Source: Nitrospinae bacterium AH_259_B05_G02_I21 (lineage in GTDB: Bacteria > JADFOP01). Taken from it: a stretch of 46,527 nucleotides of DNA. Shown piece after piece: positions 1 through 7,918 of the stretch. The notes below the pieces were generated by a model. The model worked only from the letters and a program-made list of their open reading frames with translations. It ran no database searches and had not been told where the DNA came from. Position 1 is the stretch's first letter; each line of letters starts with the position of its first letter. Both the position numbers and the translations under genes were made by a program. Location: positions 64,001-110,527 of the forward strand of contig JALLOF010000001.1 in assembly GCA_027717595.1 (NCBI GenBank), read 5' to 3'.

Positions 1-77
1 CCGCCGACGCCCTCGCGGTGGCCATCTGTCACTGCCATACCAGCACCATGCAGGCCCGCCTGCAGGCCGCCCAATGA
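1..77 (+). CDS. ruvC: Crossover junction endodeoxyribonuclease RuvC (C-terminal end only)
   Basis: The reading frame from base 3 encodes ADALAVAICHCHT and then QARLQAAQ before a TGA at 75-77. This matches the end of RuvC, where the family's D-AAD-LA-AICH segment carries the last catalytic aspartates of the RNase H-like fold. RuvC resolves Holliday junctions handled by RuvAB. The gene is cut by the window edge, so start, length and most catalytic residues cannot be seen. The ruvA start codon follows one base after the stop, consistent with a ruvC-ruvA-ruvB operon. The call rests on about 24 residues plus synteny. Confidence 0.85.
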   Translation, partial: ADALAVAICHCHTSTMQARLQAAQ

Positions 78-78
78 G

Positions 79-681
79 ATGATCGCTCAGCTATCCGGCC
101 GCCTCACCGCCAAAAGCCCCGAGCGGGCCATCATCGATGTCAAAGGCGTGGGATACTCCTGCACCATCCCGCTGACCACGTACTACACCCTGCCAGATGA
201 AGGTGAGCCGGTCACCCTGCTGGTCTACACGCACGTGCGCGAGGACACGATAGCCCTCTACGGGTTCGGGACGGCCGAGGAGCGCGAACTCTTCGAGCTC
301 TTGATCGGGGTGAGCAGGATTGGACCGCGCCTGGCCAGGAACATCCTCTCGGGCCTGCCCGCCGGGGAGCTTCGCTCGGCCTTGGCGGGGGGCGACGCGA
401 ACCGGCTGGCCCGCGTCCCCGGCGTGGGCGTGAAGACCGCCGAGCGGATGCTCGTCGAGCTCAAAGACAAGGCGGCGCTGGTCGAGCCCGCCGCGCCCCA
501 CGGCGACGGCCAGCCCCCCGAGGACGACCCCGTCGCGGCCGACTGTCTCTCGGCGCTGGTGAATCTCGGCTACCGCCGGGGCGAGGCGGCCCGCGCGGTG
601 GATGCCGCCCGCACCGCCGTGGACCCCGAGGTCCCCTTCGAGGAGCTGCTCAAGCAGGCGCTCCGCTCCCTGGTGCCGTAA
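79..681 (+). CDS. ruvA: Holliday junction branch-migration protein RuvA
   Basis: RuvA binds four-way DNA junctions as a tetramer and loads the RuvB motor for branch migration. The 200-residue length is typical. An N-terminal OB-fold domain (about 1-63) includes the acidic pin Glu55-Asp56 in THVREDTIALYGF, which separates strands at the junction centre. Two helix-hairpin-helix motifs follow (VSRIGPRLARNIL, about 75-90, and VPGVGVKTAERML, about 113-125). A Pro/Asp-rich linker (about 135-150) leads to a C-terminal three-helix RuvB-contact domain. The ATG lies one base after the ruvC stop, so translation is probably coupled. Confidence 0.97.
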   Translation: MIAQLSGRLTAKSPERAIIDVKGVGYSCTIPLTTYYTLPDEGEPVTLLVYTHVREDTIALYGFGTAEERELFELLIGVSRIGPRLARNILSGLPAGELRSALAGGDANRLARVPGVGVKTAERMLVELKDKAALVEPAAPHGDGQPPEDDPVAADCLSALVNLGYRRGEAARAVDAARTAVDPEVPFEELLKQALRSLVP

Positions 682-693
682 GGAGACCTCGGC

Positions 694-1743
694 ATGGACA
701 AGCACGACCAGACGCTTACGGGCCAGCGCCACGTCGACGAGGTCCCGTTCGAGATCAGCCTGAGGCCCCAGCGCTTCGACGACTACATCGGCCAGAGCGC
801 GATTGTGGACAACTTCAAGGTCTTCATCGAGGCCGCCCGCCAGCGAGGCGAGGCCCTCGACCACGTCCTCCTCTACGGCCCCCCGGGGCTCGGCAAGACG
901 ACGCTCGCCCACATCATCGCCCGCGAGATGGCCGTCCACATCACGGCCACCAGCGGGCCAGTGCTCGATCGGCCGGGTGACCTGGCCGCCATCATCACCA
1001 ACCTGGAGACCCGCGACATTCTCTTCATCGACGAGATTCATCGGCTGCCCAACGTCGTCGAAGAGATCCTCTACCCTGCCATGGAGGACTACCGGCTGGA
1101 CATCATCGTCGGGCAGGGGCCAGGCGCCAAGACCATCAAGCTCGAGCTCAAGCCGTTCACGCTTGTCGGGGCCACAACGAGGATGGGGCTGCTGACCGAT
1201 CCGCTCAGGGATCGCTTCGGGGTGGTCAACCGGCTCGATTTCTACACCCACGAGGAGATAGGCCAGATTCTTGCCCGCTCGGCCCGCATCCTCGAGGTGA
1301 CGCTCGAGCCGGCCGGAGCGGTCGAGATCGCCCGCCGCAGCCGCCGCAACCCGCGGGTGGCCAACCAGTTGCTTCGACGTGTGCGCGACTTCGCCCAGGT
1401 CCGCGCCGACGGGATCATCACGGCCGAGGTGGCCCAGGATTCCCTCGTCGCCCTCGACGTGGACGAAGCGGGTCTCGACACCATGGACCGCGCGCTCCTT
1501 CGGGCCATCGTCGAGCAGTTCGACGGCGGGCCCGTCGGCATCGAGACCCTCTCCACCGCCCTCAGCGAGGAGCGCGACACCCTGGAGGACTCCATCGAGC
1601 CCTACCTCATCCGTGAGGGCTTCCTCAAGAGGACCACGCGAGGACGGGTCGCCACGGGCCGGGCGTACGAACACTTCGGCCTTACCGTCCCCGCGACCTT
1701 GAGCGCCGAGGCAGGCGACGACCAACAACCATCCTTGCTATAG
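694..1743 (+). CDS. ruvB: Holliday junction DNA helicase RuvB
   Basis: RuvB is the AAA+ ATPase that drives branch migration at RuvA-bound junctions. The 349 residues show Walker [10 protein letters not shown] (about 62-70), Walker B ILFIDEIH (about 109-116), sensor 1 GATTR (about 159-163) and the LRDRFG arginine-finger region (about 171-176). A C-terminal winged helix includes [14 protein letters not shown] and the family ending [16 protein letters not shown]. The start lies 12 bases after ruvA, with AAGGAGA just upstream. Nothing is missing from the family core. Confidence 0.98.
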   Translation: MDKHDQTLTGQRHVDEVPFEISLRPQRFDDYIGQSAIVDNFKVFIEAARQRGEALDHVLLYGPPGLGKTTLAHIIAREMAVHITATSGPVLDRPGDLAAIITNLETRDILFIDEIHRLPNVVEEILYPAMEDYRLDIIVGQGPGAKTIKLELKPFTLVGATTRMGLLTDPLRDRFGVVNRLDFYTHEEIGQILARSARILEVTLEPAGAVEIARRSRRNPRVANQLLRRVRDFAQVRADGIITAEVAQDSLVALDVDEAGLDTMDRALLRAIVEQFDGGPVGIETLSTALSEERDTLEDSIEPYLIREGFLKRTTRGRVATGRAYEHFGLTVPATLSAEAGDDQQPSLL

Positions 1744-1765
1744 GAGCCAAGGAGGAGCCCGGGGC

Positions 1766-1987
1766 GTGAAGGTGGAGCACGTCGCCCGCTACCTCATCAT
1801 CTTCGGCGTCGTCCTGGTCGTGGTAGGCGGCGTGCTGCTGCTGGCCGGCAAGCTCCCCTGGCTCGGCCGGCTCCCGGGGGATTTCGCGTACAAAGGCAGG
1901 CGGGTCACCTTCTACTTCCCGCTCACCACCTCGATCATTCTCTCGATCATCCTGACCGTCCTGCTCAACCTCTTCTTCAGGCGATGA
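1766..1987 (+). CDS. DUF2905 family small membrane protein
   Basis: This 73-residue protein has two hydrophobic segments (about 8-28 and 50-70) around a short conserved loop with LGRLPGDFAYKGRRVTFYFPL. That loop is characteristic of DUF2905, whose function is not established. The family is commonly found beside ruvB and queA in several phyla, and here it sits exactly between them. Its last codons overlap the queA start by 4 bp (ATGA), implying coupled translation. The start is a GTG at 1766 with GGAGG about 8 bases upstream. It is presumably an inner-membrane protein. Confidence 0.85.
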   Translation: MKVEHVARYLIIFGVVLVVVGGVLLLAGKLPWLGRLPGDFAYKGRRVTFYFPLTTSIILSIILTVLLNLFFRR

Positions 1988-3033
1988 AGCTCTCAGACTT
2001 CGACTACACCCTGCCGCCTGAGCTCATCGCCCAGCGGCCTCTGGCCGAGCGGGACGCCTCACGGCTCCTTGTGCTCGATAGAGCCTCGGGCCGGGTCACC
2101 CATTCCCGCTTTCTCGATCTGCCGAACTTTCTGGAGGCAGGTGATCTGCTGGTGCTCAACGACACCCGCGTCTTTCCGGCCCGCCTCTTCGGGCGCAAGG
2201 CGACCACTGGCGGGCGGGTCGAAGTCTTGCTGCTCGAGGAGTTGGGCCACCAGATGTGGGTGGCGCTGCTTAAGCCCTACGGGCGCATCCGGGCCTCACA
2301 GCGGCTCGCCTTCGCCGACGGGATGGAGGCTGTCGTGGAAGAGCGGCTCGGAGACGGCCAGGCGGTGGTCCGGTTTTTCGGCGGCGGGCCTTTCCGGCCG
2401 TGGCTCGAGGCCCACGGCCGCACACCCCTGCCCCCCTACATTAAGCGCGACCGCGACGAGCCGCTCGAGGAGAAGGAGGACCGGGAGCGGTACCAGACGG
2501 TCTTCGCCGCCCGGCCGGGGGCGGTGGCGGCCCCCACGGCGGGACTTCACTTCACAGAGCGGATGTTCGAGGCGTTGTCCGGCCGGGGGGTCGAGCGGGT
2601 CACAATCACGCTGCACGTGGGGCTTGGGACATTTCAGCCGGTTGCGACGGAGCGGCTGGAGGAGCACGTCATGGAGGAGGAGAGCTACGAGGTCGGCCGA
2701 GAGGCGGCAGAGGCTATCAACCGGGCGGCCGTCGAGGGCCGACGGATCATCGCCGTCGGCTCAACCACCGCGCGGGCCATCGAAAGCGCGGCCTCAAGTG
2801 GTGGGGGACGAAAAATAGCGCCTATCGAGGGGACGACGGCGCTCTACATCTATCCGGGCTACACGTTCAGCATCGTCGATGGGCTGCTGACCAACTTCCA
2901 CCTGCCCTGCTCGACGCTGCTGTTGCTGGTCTGTGCGTTCGGAGGCAAGGACCGCATCTTCGACGCCTACCGCGAGGCGGTCGCTCGGCGCTACCGTCTA
3001 TACAGCTACGGCGACGCGATGCTCATCCTCTAG
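1984..3033 (+). CDS. queA: S-adenosylmethionine:tRNA ribosyltransferase-isomerase QueA
   Basis: QueA transfers and isomerises the ribosyl group of SAM onto preQ1-modified tRNA to form epoxyqueuosine, the penultimate queuosine step. The 349-residue length is normal. Family motifs visible are NDTRVFPARLFG (about 57-68), TPLPPYIKR, AAPTAGLHFTE, LHVGLGTFQPV, GTTALYIYPGY and LLTNFHLPCSTLLLLV. It overlaps DUF2905 by 4 bp at its start. Its TAG stop shares the tetranucleotide CTAG (3030-3033) with the stop of the convergent HU-family gene. No tgt or queG lies nearby. Confidence 0.97.
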   Translation: MKLSDFDYTLPPELIAQRPLAERDASRLLVLDRASGRVTHSRFLDLPNFLEAGDLLVLNDTRVFPARLFGRKATTGGRVEVLLLEELGHQMWVALLKPYGRIRASQRLAFADGMEAVVEERLGDGQAVVRFFGGGPFRPWLEAHGRTPLPPYIKRDRDEPLEEKEDRERYQTVFAARPGAVAAPTAGLHFTERMFEALSGRGVERVTITLHVGLGTFQPVATERLEEHVMEEESYEVGREAAEAINRAAVEGRRIIAVGSTTARAIESAASSGGGRKIAPIEGTTALYIYPGYTFSIVDGLLTNFHLPCSTLLLLVCAFGGKDRIFDAYREAVARRYRLYSYGDAMLIL

Positions 3034-3338
3034 ACGGACTCCCCACCGGTCCCCGGCAGTCGGCCCGTGTTGACGGCCTCCTTGAAATACTTCCCCGCTT
3101 TGAAGCGAACGACCTTGCGGGCTGGAATCTCGGCCCCTTGACCCGTCTTCGGGTTGCGACCGATGCGGGCCGATTTCTGGCGCACCTGGAAGGAGCCGAA
3201 GCGCCGCAGGATGATGGGCTCGCCCTGGGCGAGACACTCCTTCATCAGCTGGAGCACCGCCTCCACCGCCTCTTCGGCCTTGACTTTCGTAAGACCGGTC
3301 CGGTCCGCTACGACGTTGACGATCTCGATCTTTGTCAT
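3030..3338 (-). CDS. HU/IHF-family DNA-binding protein
   Basis: This 102-residue nucleoid protein of the bacterial DNA-bending fold begins MTKIEIVNVVADRTGLTK. It has the dimerisation helices (about 1-45), the core GEPIILRRFGSFQVR (about 40-54) and the DNA-binding arm with RIGRNPKTGQGAEIPARKVVRFKAGK (cited here as the arm at about 59-83, with the conserved RNPxTG). The arm and the RRFGSF segment resemble IHF-alpha more than HU, but the subunit cannot be assigned safely. An open frame extends far upstream, but ATG 3338 has a GGGAG Shine-Dalgarno and is where homology starts. A promoter at 3522-3550 would give a leader of about 175 nt. Confidence 0.9.
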   Translation of the reverse strand: MTKIEIVNVVADRTGLTKVKAEEAVEAVLQLMKECLAQGEPIILRRFGSFQVRQKSARIGRNPKTGQGAEIPARKVVRFKAGKYFKEAVNTGRLPGTGGESV

Positions 3339-3500
3339 GACCTTGCTCCCTGTGAAATGACGAAACCCGTACCTATATATTGATCGCCGGGATGTGATGA
3401 CACGTTCCCGGTTGGAATTCGATCCGCCAACGCTGGACTGCCAGACTCCTGTATTTAACGGTACGCTGAGGCGGTGCGGCTTGTGAGTGGTTCGTGCCTC

Positions 3501-3529
3501 TTGGGATAAAACAATCAAGGATTTATACC
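3501..3529 (+). promoter_or_regulatory. Possible plus-strand promoter overlapping the HU-gene promoter
   Basis: TTGGGA (3501-3506), 17-bp spacer, TATACC (3524-3529). It is weaker than consensus and its -10 overlaps that of the divergent minus-strand promoter. A nearer alternative for the aminotransferase operon is TTGAGA (3619-3624), 18 bp, TACCAT (3643-3648), which would start about 25 nt before the GTG at 3680. Which is used cannot be told. The rest of the 3339-3679 gap shows no gene. Confidence 0.3.
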
Positions 3530-3550
3530 ATACCCGGGGGGGGCTGGCAA
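3522..3550 (-). promoter_or_regulatory. Sigma-70-type promoter for the HU/IHF-family gene
   Basis: On the minus strand TTGCCA (3550-3545) is followed by a 17-bp spacer and TATAAA (3527-3522). The spacer contains a run of eight C residues on this strand. It is the best promoter match upstream of the HU-type gene. Its -10 element overlaps a plus-strand TATACC (3524-3529). Confidence 0.55.
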
Positions 3551-3679
3551 CCCTTTTTCTGACCCATTTGTGATTTTCTTTTATGTGAACACCAGCTCGT
3601 TGTGCCAGGCGACATCGCTTGAGAGCCGCCGAAGCCTTGTGGTACCATAGGGGGTCATCGTCCAGAGGAGGCCGTCCCC

Positions 3680-4834
3680 GTGGAGCTTTCCGTCTCAAGT
3701 CGGGTCAAGGCGATCCCGCCCTTTCTGGCCATGGAGATACTGGAGCGCGCCCAGGCCCTGGAGCGTGAGGGCCGCTCCGTCATCCACCTGTCGCTGGGCG
3801 AGCCCGACTTCCCCACGCCGCCGGTGGTGGTCGAGGCAGCCCATCGGGCCCTGCGCGAGGAGCGAACCAACTACACCCACTCCCTGGGGCTGCTGGAGCT
3901 GAGGGAGGCAATCGCGGCCCACTACGACGCCCGCTACGGGGTGGCCGTCTCGCCGGAGAACATCCTGGTCACTTGTGGGACCTCCCCGGCCATGCTCTTG
4001 CTGTTTGCGGCCCTGCTCGAGCCTGGCGACGAGGTCATTCTCTCGAACCCCCATTACGCCTGCTACCCCCAGATGATCGAGTTCGCCGGCGGCAAGCCCA
4101 TCACCGTGGAGGTGGACGAGGCCGACGGGTTCCAGTTGCGCGTCGAGGCCGTCAAGGAACGCCTCTCGCCGCGGACCAAGGCCATCCTCATCAACTCCCC
4201 GGCCAATCCCACCGGGACGGTGCTGGAGCCGGCCGTGCTGGAGGGCCTCGCCGCGCTCGGCCCGCCCGTCGTCTCCGATGAAATCTACCACGGACTCGTC
4301 TATGTAGGGACCGAACACTCGATCCTCGAGTACACCGACAACGCATTCGTCCTAAATGGGTTTTCCAAAACCTACGCCATGACGGGCTGGCGGCTCGGAT
4401 ACCTCATCGCGCCGGGGGAATTCATCCGCACGCTGCAGAAAATGCACCAGAACTTTTTCATCTCGTCCAGCGACTTCGTGCAGTGGGCCGCCATCGCAGC
4501 GATCACCGAGGCGGGCGACGACGTGGCGCGGATGCGCGCGGCCTTCGACGAGCGCCGCCGCTACCTCGTTCCGGCGCTGCGCTCGGTCGGCTTCGGCATC
4601 CACACCGAGCCCACGGGGGCCTTCTACGTGCTGGCCAACGCGCGCCACTGGAGCGAGGACTCGCTGAAGTTCGCCTTCGAAATCCTCGAGCACACCGGGG
4701 TGGCCGTCACCCCGGGCATCGACTTCGGCTCGGCCGCCCAGGGCTACATCCGCTTCACCTACGCCAACAGCTTGGAGAACCTCCGTGAGGCCGTCGCTCG
4801 ACTGAAGACGTTTCTCGACGAGCGGGGCCCCTGA
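3680..4834 (+). CDS. Class I/II pyridoxal-phosphate aminotransferase
   Basis: This 384-residue fold-type I aminotransferase is probably of the aspartate aminotransferase Ib-like group. Visible are HLSLGEPDFPTP (about 36-47), the cofactor-binding Asn176 in NSPANPTGT, Asp200 and Tyr203 in SDEIYHGLVY, and the Schiff-base Lys230 in NGFSKTYAMTGWRLGY. The carboxylate-binding Arg lies in GYIRFTYANS near the C-terminus. The GTG start at 3680 is preceded by AGAGGAG. It heads a plus-strand run with a dolichol-kinase-like gene 18 bp downstream. The amino-donor substrate (aspartate, alanine or other) cannot be deduced from sequence. Confidence 0.93.
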   Translation: MELSVSSRVKAIPPFLAMEILERAQALEREGRSVIHLSLGEPDFPTPPVVVEAAHRALREERTNYTHSLGLLELREAIAAHYDARYGVAVSPENILVTCGTSPAMLLLFAALLEPGDEVILSNPHYACYPQMIEFAGGKPITVEVDEADGFQLRVEAVKERLSPRTKAILINSPANPTGTVLEPAVLEGLAALGPPVVSDEIYHGLVYVGTEHSILEYTDNAFVLNGFSKTYAMTGWRLGYLIAPGEFIRTLQKMHQNFFISSSDFVQWAAIAAITEAGDDVARMRAAFDERRRYLVPALRSVGFGIHTEPTGAFYVLANARHWSEDSLKFAFEILEHTGVAVTPGIDFGSAAQGYIRFTYANSLENLREAVARLKTFLDERGP

Positions 4835-4852
4835 GAGGCCGGGGGAGCGCCC

Positions 4853-5437
4853 GTGGCCGTTGCACGCTCTGCGACCACCACCCACCAGGGGGTTCGTGCC
4901 GCCATCCACGTGGGGCTGGCCGCCATACCCCTCCTATACTGGGGAGGCGCGCTCTCGCGCTGGGCCGTCCTGGTCGTCTGCCTGCCGGGGCTCGCCGGGG
5001 TCGCCTTCGACATCTACCGGCTCTGGTCGCCGGCCGCGAACACGTTCGCCTTCAGCCTGTGGGGCGGCCTGCTGAAAGCGAGCGAGGCCGACCGCTTGAC
5101 AGGCTCCACCCACTACGTCCTGGGCATGCTGGGGGCAGTGGCGTTGTTTCCGAAGCCCGCCGCGGTCTGCGCCTCCCTCTACATGGCGTGGGCCGACCCG
5201 GCGGCCTCCTTCGTGGGCCGTCGGGTAGGCCGCCGCCCGGTTGGCCACAAAACCCGGGAGGGCTTCTGCGCCTTCGTGGCGGTGGCCTTCGCCACCGGGC
5301 TCGTGTTCTTCTCGTGGCCCGTGGCCCTGGCCGGGGCGGCGGCGGCGGGGCTCCTGGAGCTTTTCACGCCCCGGTGGGCCAACGACAACTCCCTGATTCC
5401 CATCGGGGCCGGGCTCCTCTTGGCCCTGCTCGCGTGA
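4853..5437 (+). CDS. Dolichol kinase / CTP-dependent lipid kinase-like membrane protein
   Basis: This 194-residue protein has about six hydrophobic segments. It resembles the family of SEC59 dolichol kinase, DGK1 diacylglycerol kinase and VTE5/VTE6 phytol kinases, related to phosphatidate cytidylyltransferases. Supporting motifs are ADPAASFVGRRVGRRP (about 113-129), HKTREGFCAF and LLELFTPRWANDNSLIPIG near the end. Members phosphorylate polyprenols or diacylglycerol using CTP. The substrate here is unknown. The GTG start at 4853 has GGGGGAG upstream. It sits between an aminotransferase and a YacP-like gene, which does not define its pathway. Confidence 0.7.
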   Translation: MAVARSATTTHQGVRAAIHVGLAAIPLLYWGGALSRWAVLVVCLPGLAGVAFDIYRLWSPAANTFAFSLWGGLLKASEADRLTGSTHYVLGMLGAVALFPKPAAVCASLYMAWADPAASFVGRRVGRRPVGHKTREGFCAFVAVAFATGLVFFSWPVALAGAAAAGLLELFTPRWANDNSLIPIGAGLLLALLA

Positions 5438-5491
5438 GCCCCCCGACCCCATGGACGGGCCGACGGCGGCGCCCCGGCGAGGATAGCTCGG

Positions 5492-6010
5492 ATGTCCCTG
5501 CACCTCATCATCGATGGCTATAACCTCCTCTTCTCCACCGGCATGGTCGAGGGTACAGGACCTCTGAAGGGGCTCCGCCGCGAGCTGCTACAGACACTCG
5601 AGCGCTACCAGGCGGCCCGAGGACATCGGCTGACCGTCGTCTTCGATGGGGCCCGGGACGAGCCCGCCTCAACCGAGACGTCCCACGCCGGACACCTGCG
5701 GGTCGTCTTCTCCGAGCCCGGCGAGACGGCCGACGAGGCCATCCAGCAGCGAGTGGCCGACGCTCCCACCGAGACGATCGTCGTCACCTCCGACCGGTCC
5801 CTCCAGCGGTCCGCCTCACGTAGCGGGGTCGTAGTGGTGAGCGTGGAGACGTTCGCCTCCAAGGTCCGCCAAGCCCTCTCCCCCTCACCGGAGGAAGTTG
5901 AGGACGACGAGCTCGACGAGGAGCCGAGCCTCTCGACACGGAAGCGCGGCAACCCGCGGCGGGCACGTCGGCGGGATAGGCGGTGGTCAACCTGGCTGAG
6001 AAAGCTGTAA
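5492..6010 (+). CDS. YacP-like NYN/PIN-fold ribonuclease-like protein
   Basis: The 172-residue protein belongs to the YacP/NYN domain group, whose Bacillus member Rae1 is a ribosome-associated mRNA endonuclease. The acidic residues expected of a PIN-like metal site are visible: Asp8 in IIDGYN, Asp52 in VVFDGARD, Asp81 in ETADEAI and Asp101 in VVTSDRSLQR. The C-terminal third (about 125-172) is a short acidic stretch followed by a strongly basic tail (RRARRRDRRW), suggesting RNA or ribosome contact. Ribonuclease activity is inferred from the family. The gene converges on the DUF1844 gene with only 15 bp between stops. Confidence 0.82.
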   Translation: MSLHLIIDGYNLLFSTGMVEGTGPLKGLRRELLQTLERYQAARGHRLTVVFDGARDEPASTETSHAGHLRVVFSEPGETADEAIQQRVADAPTETIVVTSDRSLQRSASRSGVVVVSVETFASKVRQALSPSPEEVEDDELDEEPSLSTRKRGNPRRARRRDRRWSTWLRKL

Positions 6011-6025
6011 CGGTGAGAAGGGAAG

Positions 6026-6505
6026 CTAGGAGGCCGCGGGGCCGGCGGCCTGCACGTAGCGCATGCGAAGGTCGTAGAGCACCCCTTCCAGGAGCTGGTG
6101 TTCCTCGTCGCCGAGATTGCCCTGGGTTTTGTCCTGAATGACCCCAAGCAGGTCGATCGAGTGTTTGGCTCCGGGGAGATTCTTCTCCACCGTCTCGCCA
6201 GTCGTGGGGTCGGGCTGCTCGCCCATGCAGAGCATGGCCTGCGTGGCAAGAAATACGACGATGTAGGAAAAATCGGCAGGCGGAAGCTCTCCGGGCGGGG
6301 CCTCAGCCTCATGGGGAGGTGGGGCGGCCTCGCCGGAGACTTCCTCGATCTTAGGAGGTGTCTCTGGCTCAGGCGGCGGAGGGGGGGCGGCCTCGACCTC
6401 GGCTTTCGAAGGCTCCCCTGGCACCTCCTCCTTGGCCCAGTGGCGGCGGTCCGAGATGGTGAACCCACGCTCCTCCGAAGCGTCTTTCTCGCGGTTTTCG
6501 GCCAT
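6026..6505 (-). CDS. DUF1844 protein, last gene of the dnaK-dnaJ operon
   Basis: This 159-residue protein has three parts: a short N-terminus with FTISDRRHWAK (residues 15-25), a Pro/Glu-rich linker (about 28-77) and a C-terminal DUF1844 helical domain. The domain runs about 78-155 and contains FSYIVVFLATQAMLCMGE and DLLGVIQDKTQGNL. The family function is unknown. The gene starts 12 bp after dnaJ and ends the chaperone operon. The N-terminal segment is almost identical to residues 28-38 of GrpE from the same operon (FTVSDKRHWAR). A link to protein quality control is inferred only from this context. Confidence 0.85.
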   Translation of the reverse strand: MAENREKDASEERGFTISDRRHWAKEEVPGEPSKAEVEAAPPPPPEPETPPKIEEVSGEAAPPPHEAEAPPGELPPADFSYIVVFLATQAMLCMGEQPDPTTGETVEKNLPGAKHSIDLLGVIQDKTQGNLGDEEHQLLEGVLYDLRMRYVQAAGPAAS

Positions 6506-6517
6506 CGGTCCGTTCCT

Positions 6518-7636
6518 CTAAAGGGAGTCTTTAAACCGCTCAAAGAAGCCCTTGCCCTTGGGCTTCACCTCGCTTCCGCTCAGCGCGGCGAACTGCCGAA
6601 GGAGGTCCTCCTGCTCGGGACTCAGGTCGGTCGGGGTCTGGACGTGAATCTGGACGTGCAGGTCGCCCCGGCGGCGGTGGCGCAGGCTGACCGCACCGGC
6701 CCTGGGTATGGAAAGCACCTTGCCGCTCTGGATGCCGCGAGGAATCTTCAGCCTTTCCGTACCGTTTAGAGTCGGCACTTCAATCTCGGCACCCAGGGCC
6801 GCCTGGGAAAAGGATATCGGCACGGTACAGACGAGGTCATCGCCGTGGCGCTCGTAAAGCGGGTGGGGCTGGACGTGGAGCACCACGTAGAGGTCGCCAG
6901 ACGAGCCGCCCCTGGGGCCCGGCTCCCCTTCGCCCGTGAGACGAAGCCTCGATCCGCTCTCGACACCGCCCGGCACCTGGACGGTAAGCGTCTTCTCCTC
7001 GGTCGTGCGGCCCGTGCCCCGGCAGGTCTCGCACGGATGCCGGATGACCCGGCCGCCGCCCTGGCAGTGGGGGCAGGCCGTCGAGAGGCTGAAGATGCCC
7101 TGGCTTCGGGTCACGGCGCCTCGGCCCCCGCAGGTCGGGCAGGTGTCGGGATAGGTGCCCGGAGCGCAGCAGGTGCCCTCGCAGGTCGGGCAGACGCCGG
7201 CCCGCTCGAAGGTAACCACCTTCTCCGTGCCCAGGGCGGCCTCTTCGAAGGTTATCTCCATGTTGTAGCGAAGGTCGGCCCCCCGATCGACGGCCCGCTG
7301 GCGGGTCCCAAAGCCGCCAAACGTGCCAAAGCCAAAGATGTCCTCGAAGATGTCGCCGAAGTGGCTGAAGATGTCCTCAAAGCCGGTGAAGCCGGTGAAG
7401 CCGGTCTGGCGGAGCCCGTCGTGGCCGAAGCGGTCATACATGGCCCGCTTTTCATCGTCGCGGAGTACCTCGTAGGCTTCGGCGGCCTCCTTAAAGCGCT
7501 CCTCTGCGACATCATCGTCGGGATTCCGGTCGGGATGGTACTTGAGGGCGGCCTCGCGGTAGGACTTCTTAATATCCTGCTCGGACGCATCCCGGCCGAC
7601 GCCCAGAATCTCGTAGTAATCCCGCTTCGAGGCCAT
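6518..7636 (-). CDS. dnaJ: Molecular chaperone DnaJ (full-length, type I)
   Basis: DnaJ delivers unfolded clients to DnaK and stimulates its ATPase. The 372 residues comprise a J domain with His34-Pro35-Asp36, a Gly/Phe-rich region (about 70-112, with a TGF tandem repeat), four zinc-binding pairs (Cys149/152, 166/169, 188/191, 202/205) and the C-terminal client-binding domains. The first zinc motif reads CPTCEGTC instead of ending in Gly. Motifs 2-4 are [16 protein letters not shown] and CETCRGTG. The gene starts 3 bp after the FmdB-family gene and is followed by DUF1844. A second, shorter DnaJ lies at 9523-10515. Confidence 0.97.
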   Translation of the reverse strand: MASKRDYYEILGVGRDASEQDIKKSYREAALKYHPDRNPDDDVAEERFKEAAEAYEVLRDDEKRAMYDRFGHDGLRQTGFTGFTGFEDIFSHFGDIFEDIFGFGTFGGFGTRQRAVDRGADLRYNMEITFEEAALGTEKVVTFERAGVCPTCEGTCCAPGTYPDTCPTCGGRGAVTRSQGIFSLSTACPHCQGGGRVIRHPCETCRGTGRTTEEKTLTVQVPGGVESGSRLRLTGEGEPGPRGGSSGDLYVVLHVQPHPLYERHGDDLVCTVPISFSQAALGAEIEVPTLNGTERLKIPRGIQSGKVLSIPRAGAVSLRHRRRGDLHVQIHVQTPTDLSPEQEDLLRQFAALSGSEVKPKGKGFFERFKDSL

Positions 7637-7639
7637 CTG

Positions 7640-7918
7640 TCAATCCGCATCCGAAGAGGAGGAACTGTCCGAGGGGGGGGTGTCGGAGGTTGACGCCTTA
7701 TCGCTCCCCCCGCTCTCTGCCTCCATGGCAGCCTTGCGGGAGGCTGACGGGTAATCGTTGACGTAGAATCCCTCCCCCTTGAGGATGAACCCCGAAGGTG
7801 AGAGAATCCGCAGTGCCCGCCTGCCGCACGTTGGGCACGCGCGGCTCTTGGGGCCGTCGCCCCGCTCAAGCTTCTCGAAGCGGTGCCCCTGCGAGCATTG
7901 GTACTCAAAGATCGGCAT
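7640..7918 (-). CDS. FmdB-family zinc-ribbon protein
   Basis: This 92-residue protein has the FmdB/CxxC_CxxC_SSSS regulatory-domain signature: MPIFEYQC at the start, CPTCG at 28-32 and a Ser/Asp-rich tail. The first zinc knuckle reads C-S-Q-G-H, so Cys8 and His12 probably replace the usual Cys pair, with Cys28 and Cys31 as the other ligands. The tail (about 62-92) is serine- and acid-rich. Family function is poorly defined, and FmdB was named as a putative regulator of amide utilisation. Its start overlaps the grpE stop by 14 bp, placing it inside the chaperone operon. Confidence 0.82.
   Translation of the reverse strand: MPIFEYQCSQGHRFEKLERGDGPKSRACPTCGRRALRILSPSGFILKGEGFYVNDYPSASRKAAMEAESGGSDKASTSDTPPSDSSSSSDAD

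Noticed and set aside
91-1728. 545-codon open frame on the minus strand opposite ruvA and ruvB
   Set aside because: It is antisense to two certain genes, has no recognisable motif or Shine-Dalgarno, and has the Gly/Ala/Arg/Glu-rich composition typical of shadow frames in GC-rich DNA.
7381-7410. Possible microsatellite in dnaJ
   Set aside because: The tandem 9-mer encodes the TGF repeats of the normal Gly/Phe-rich region and stays in frame.
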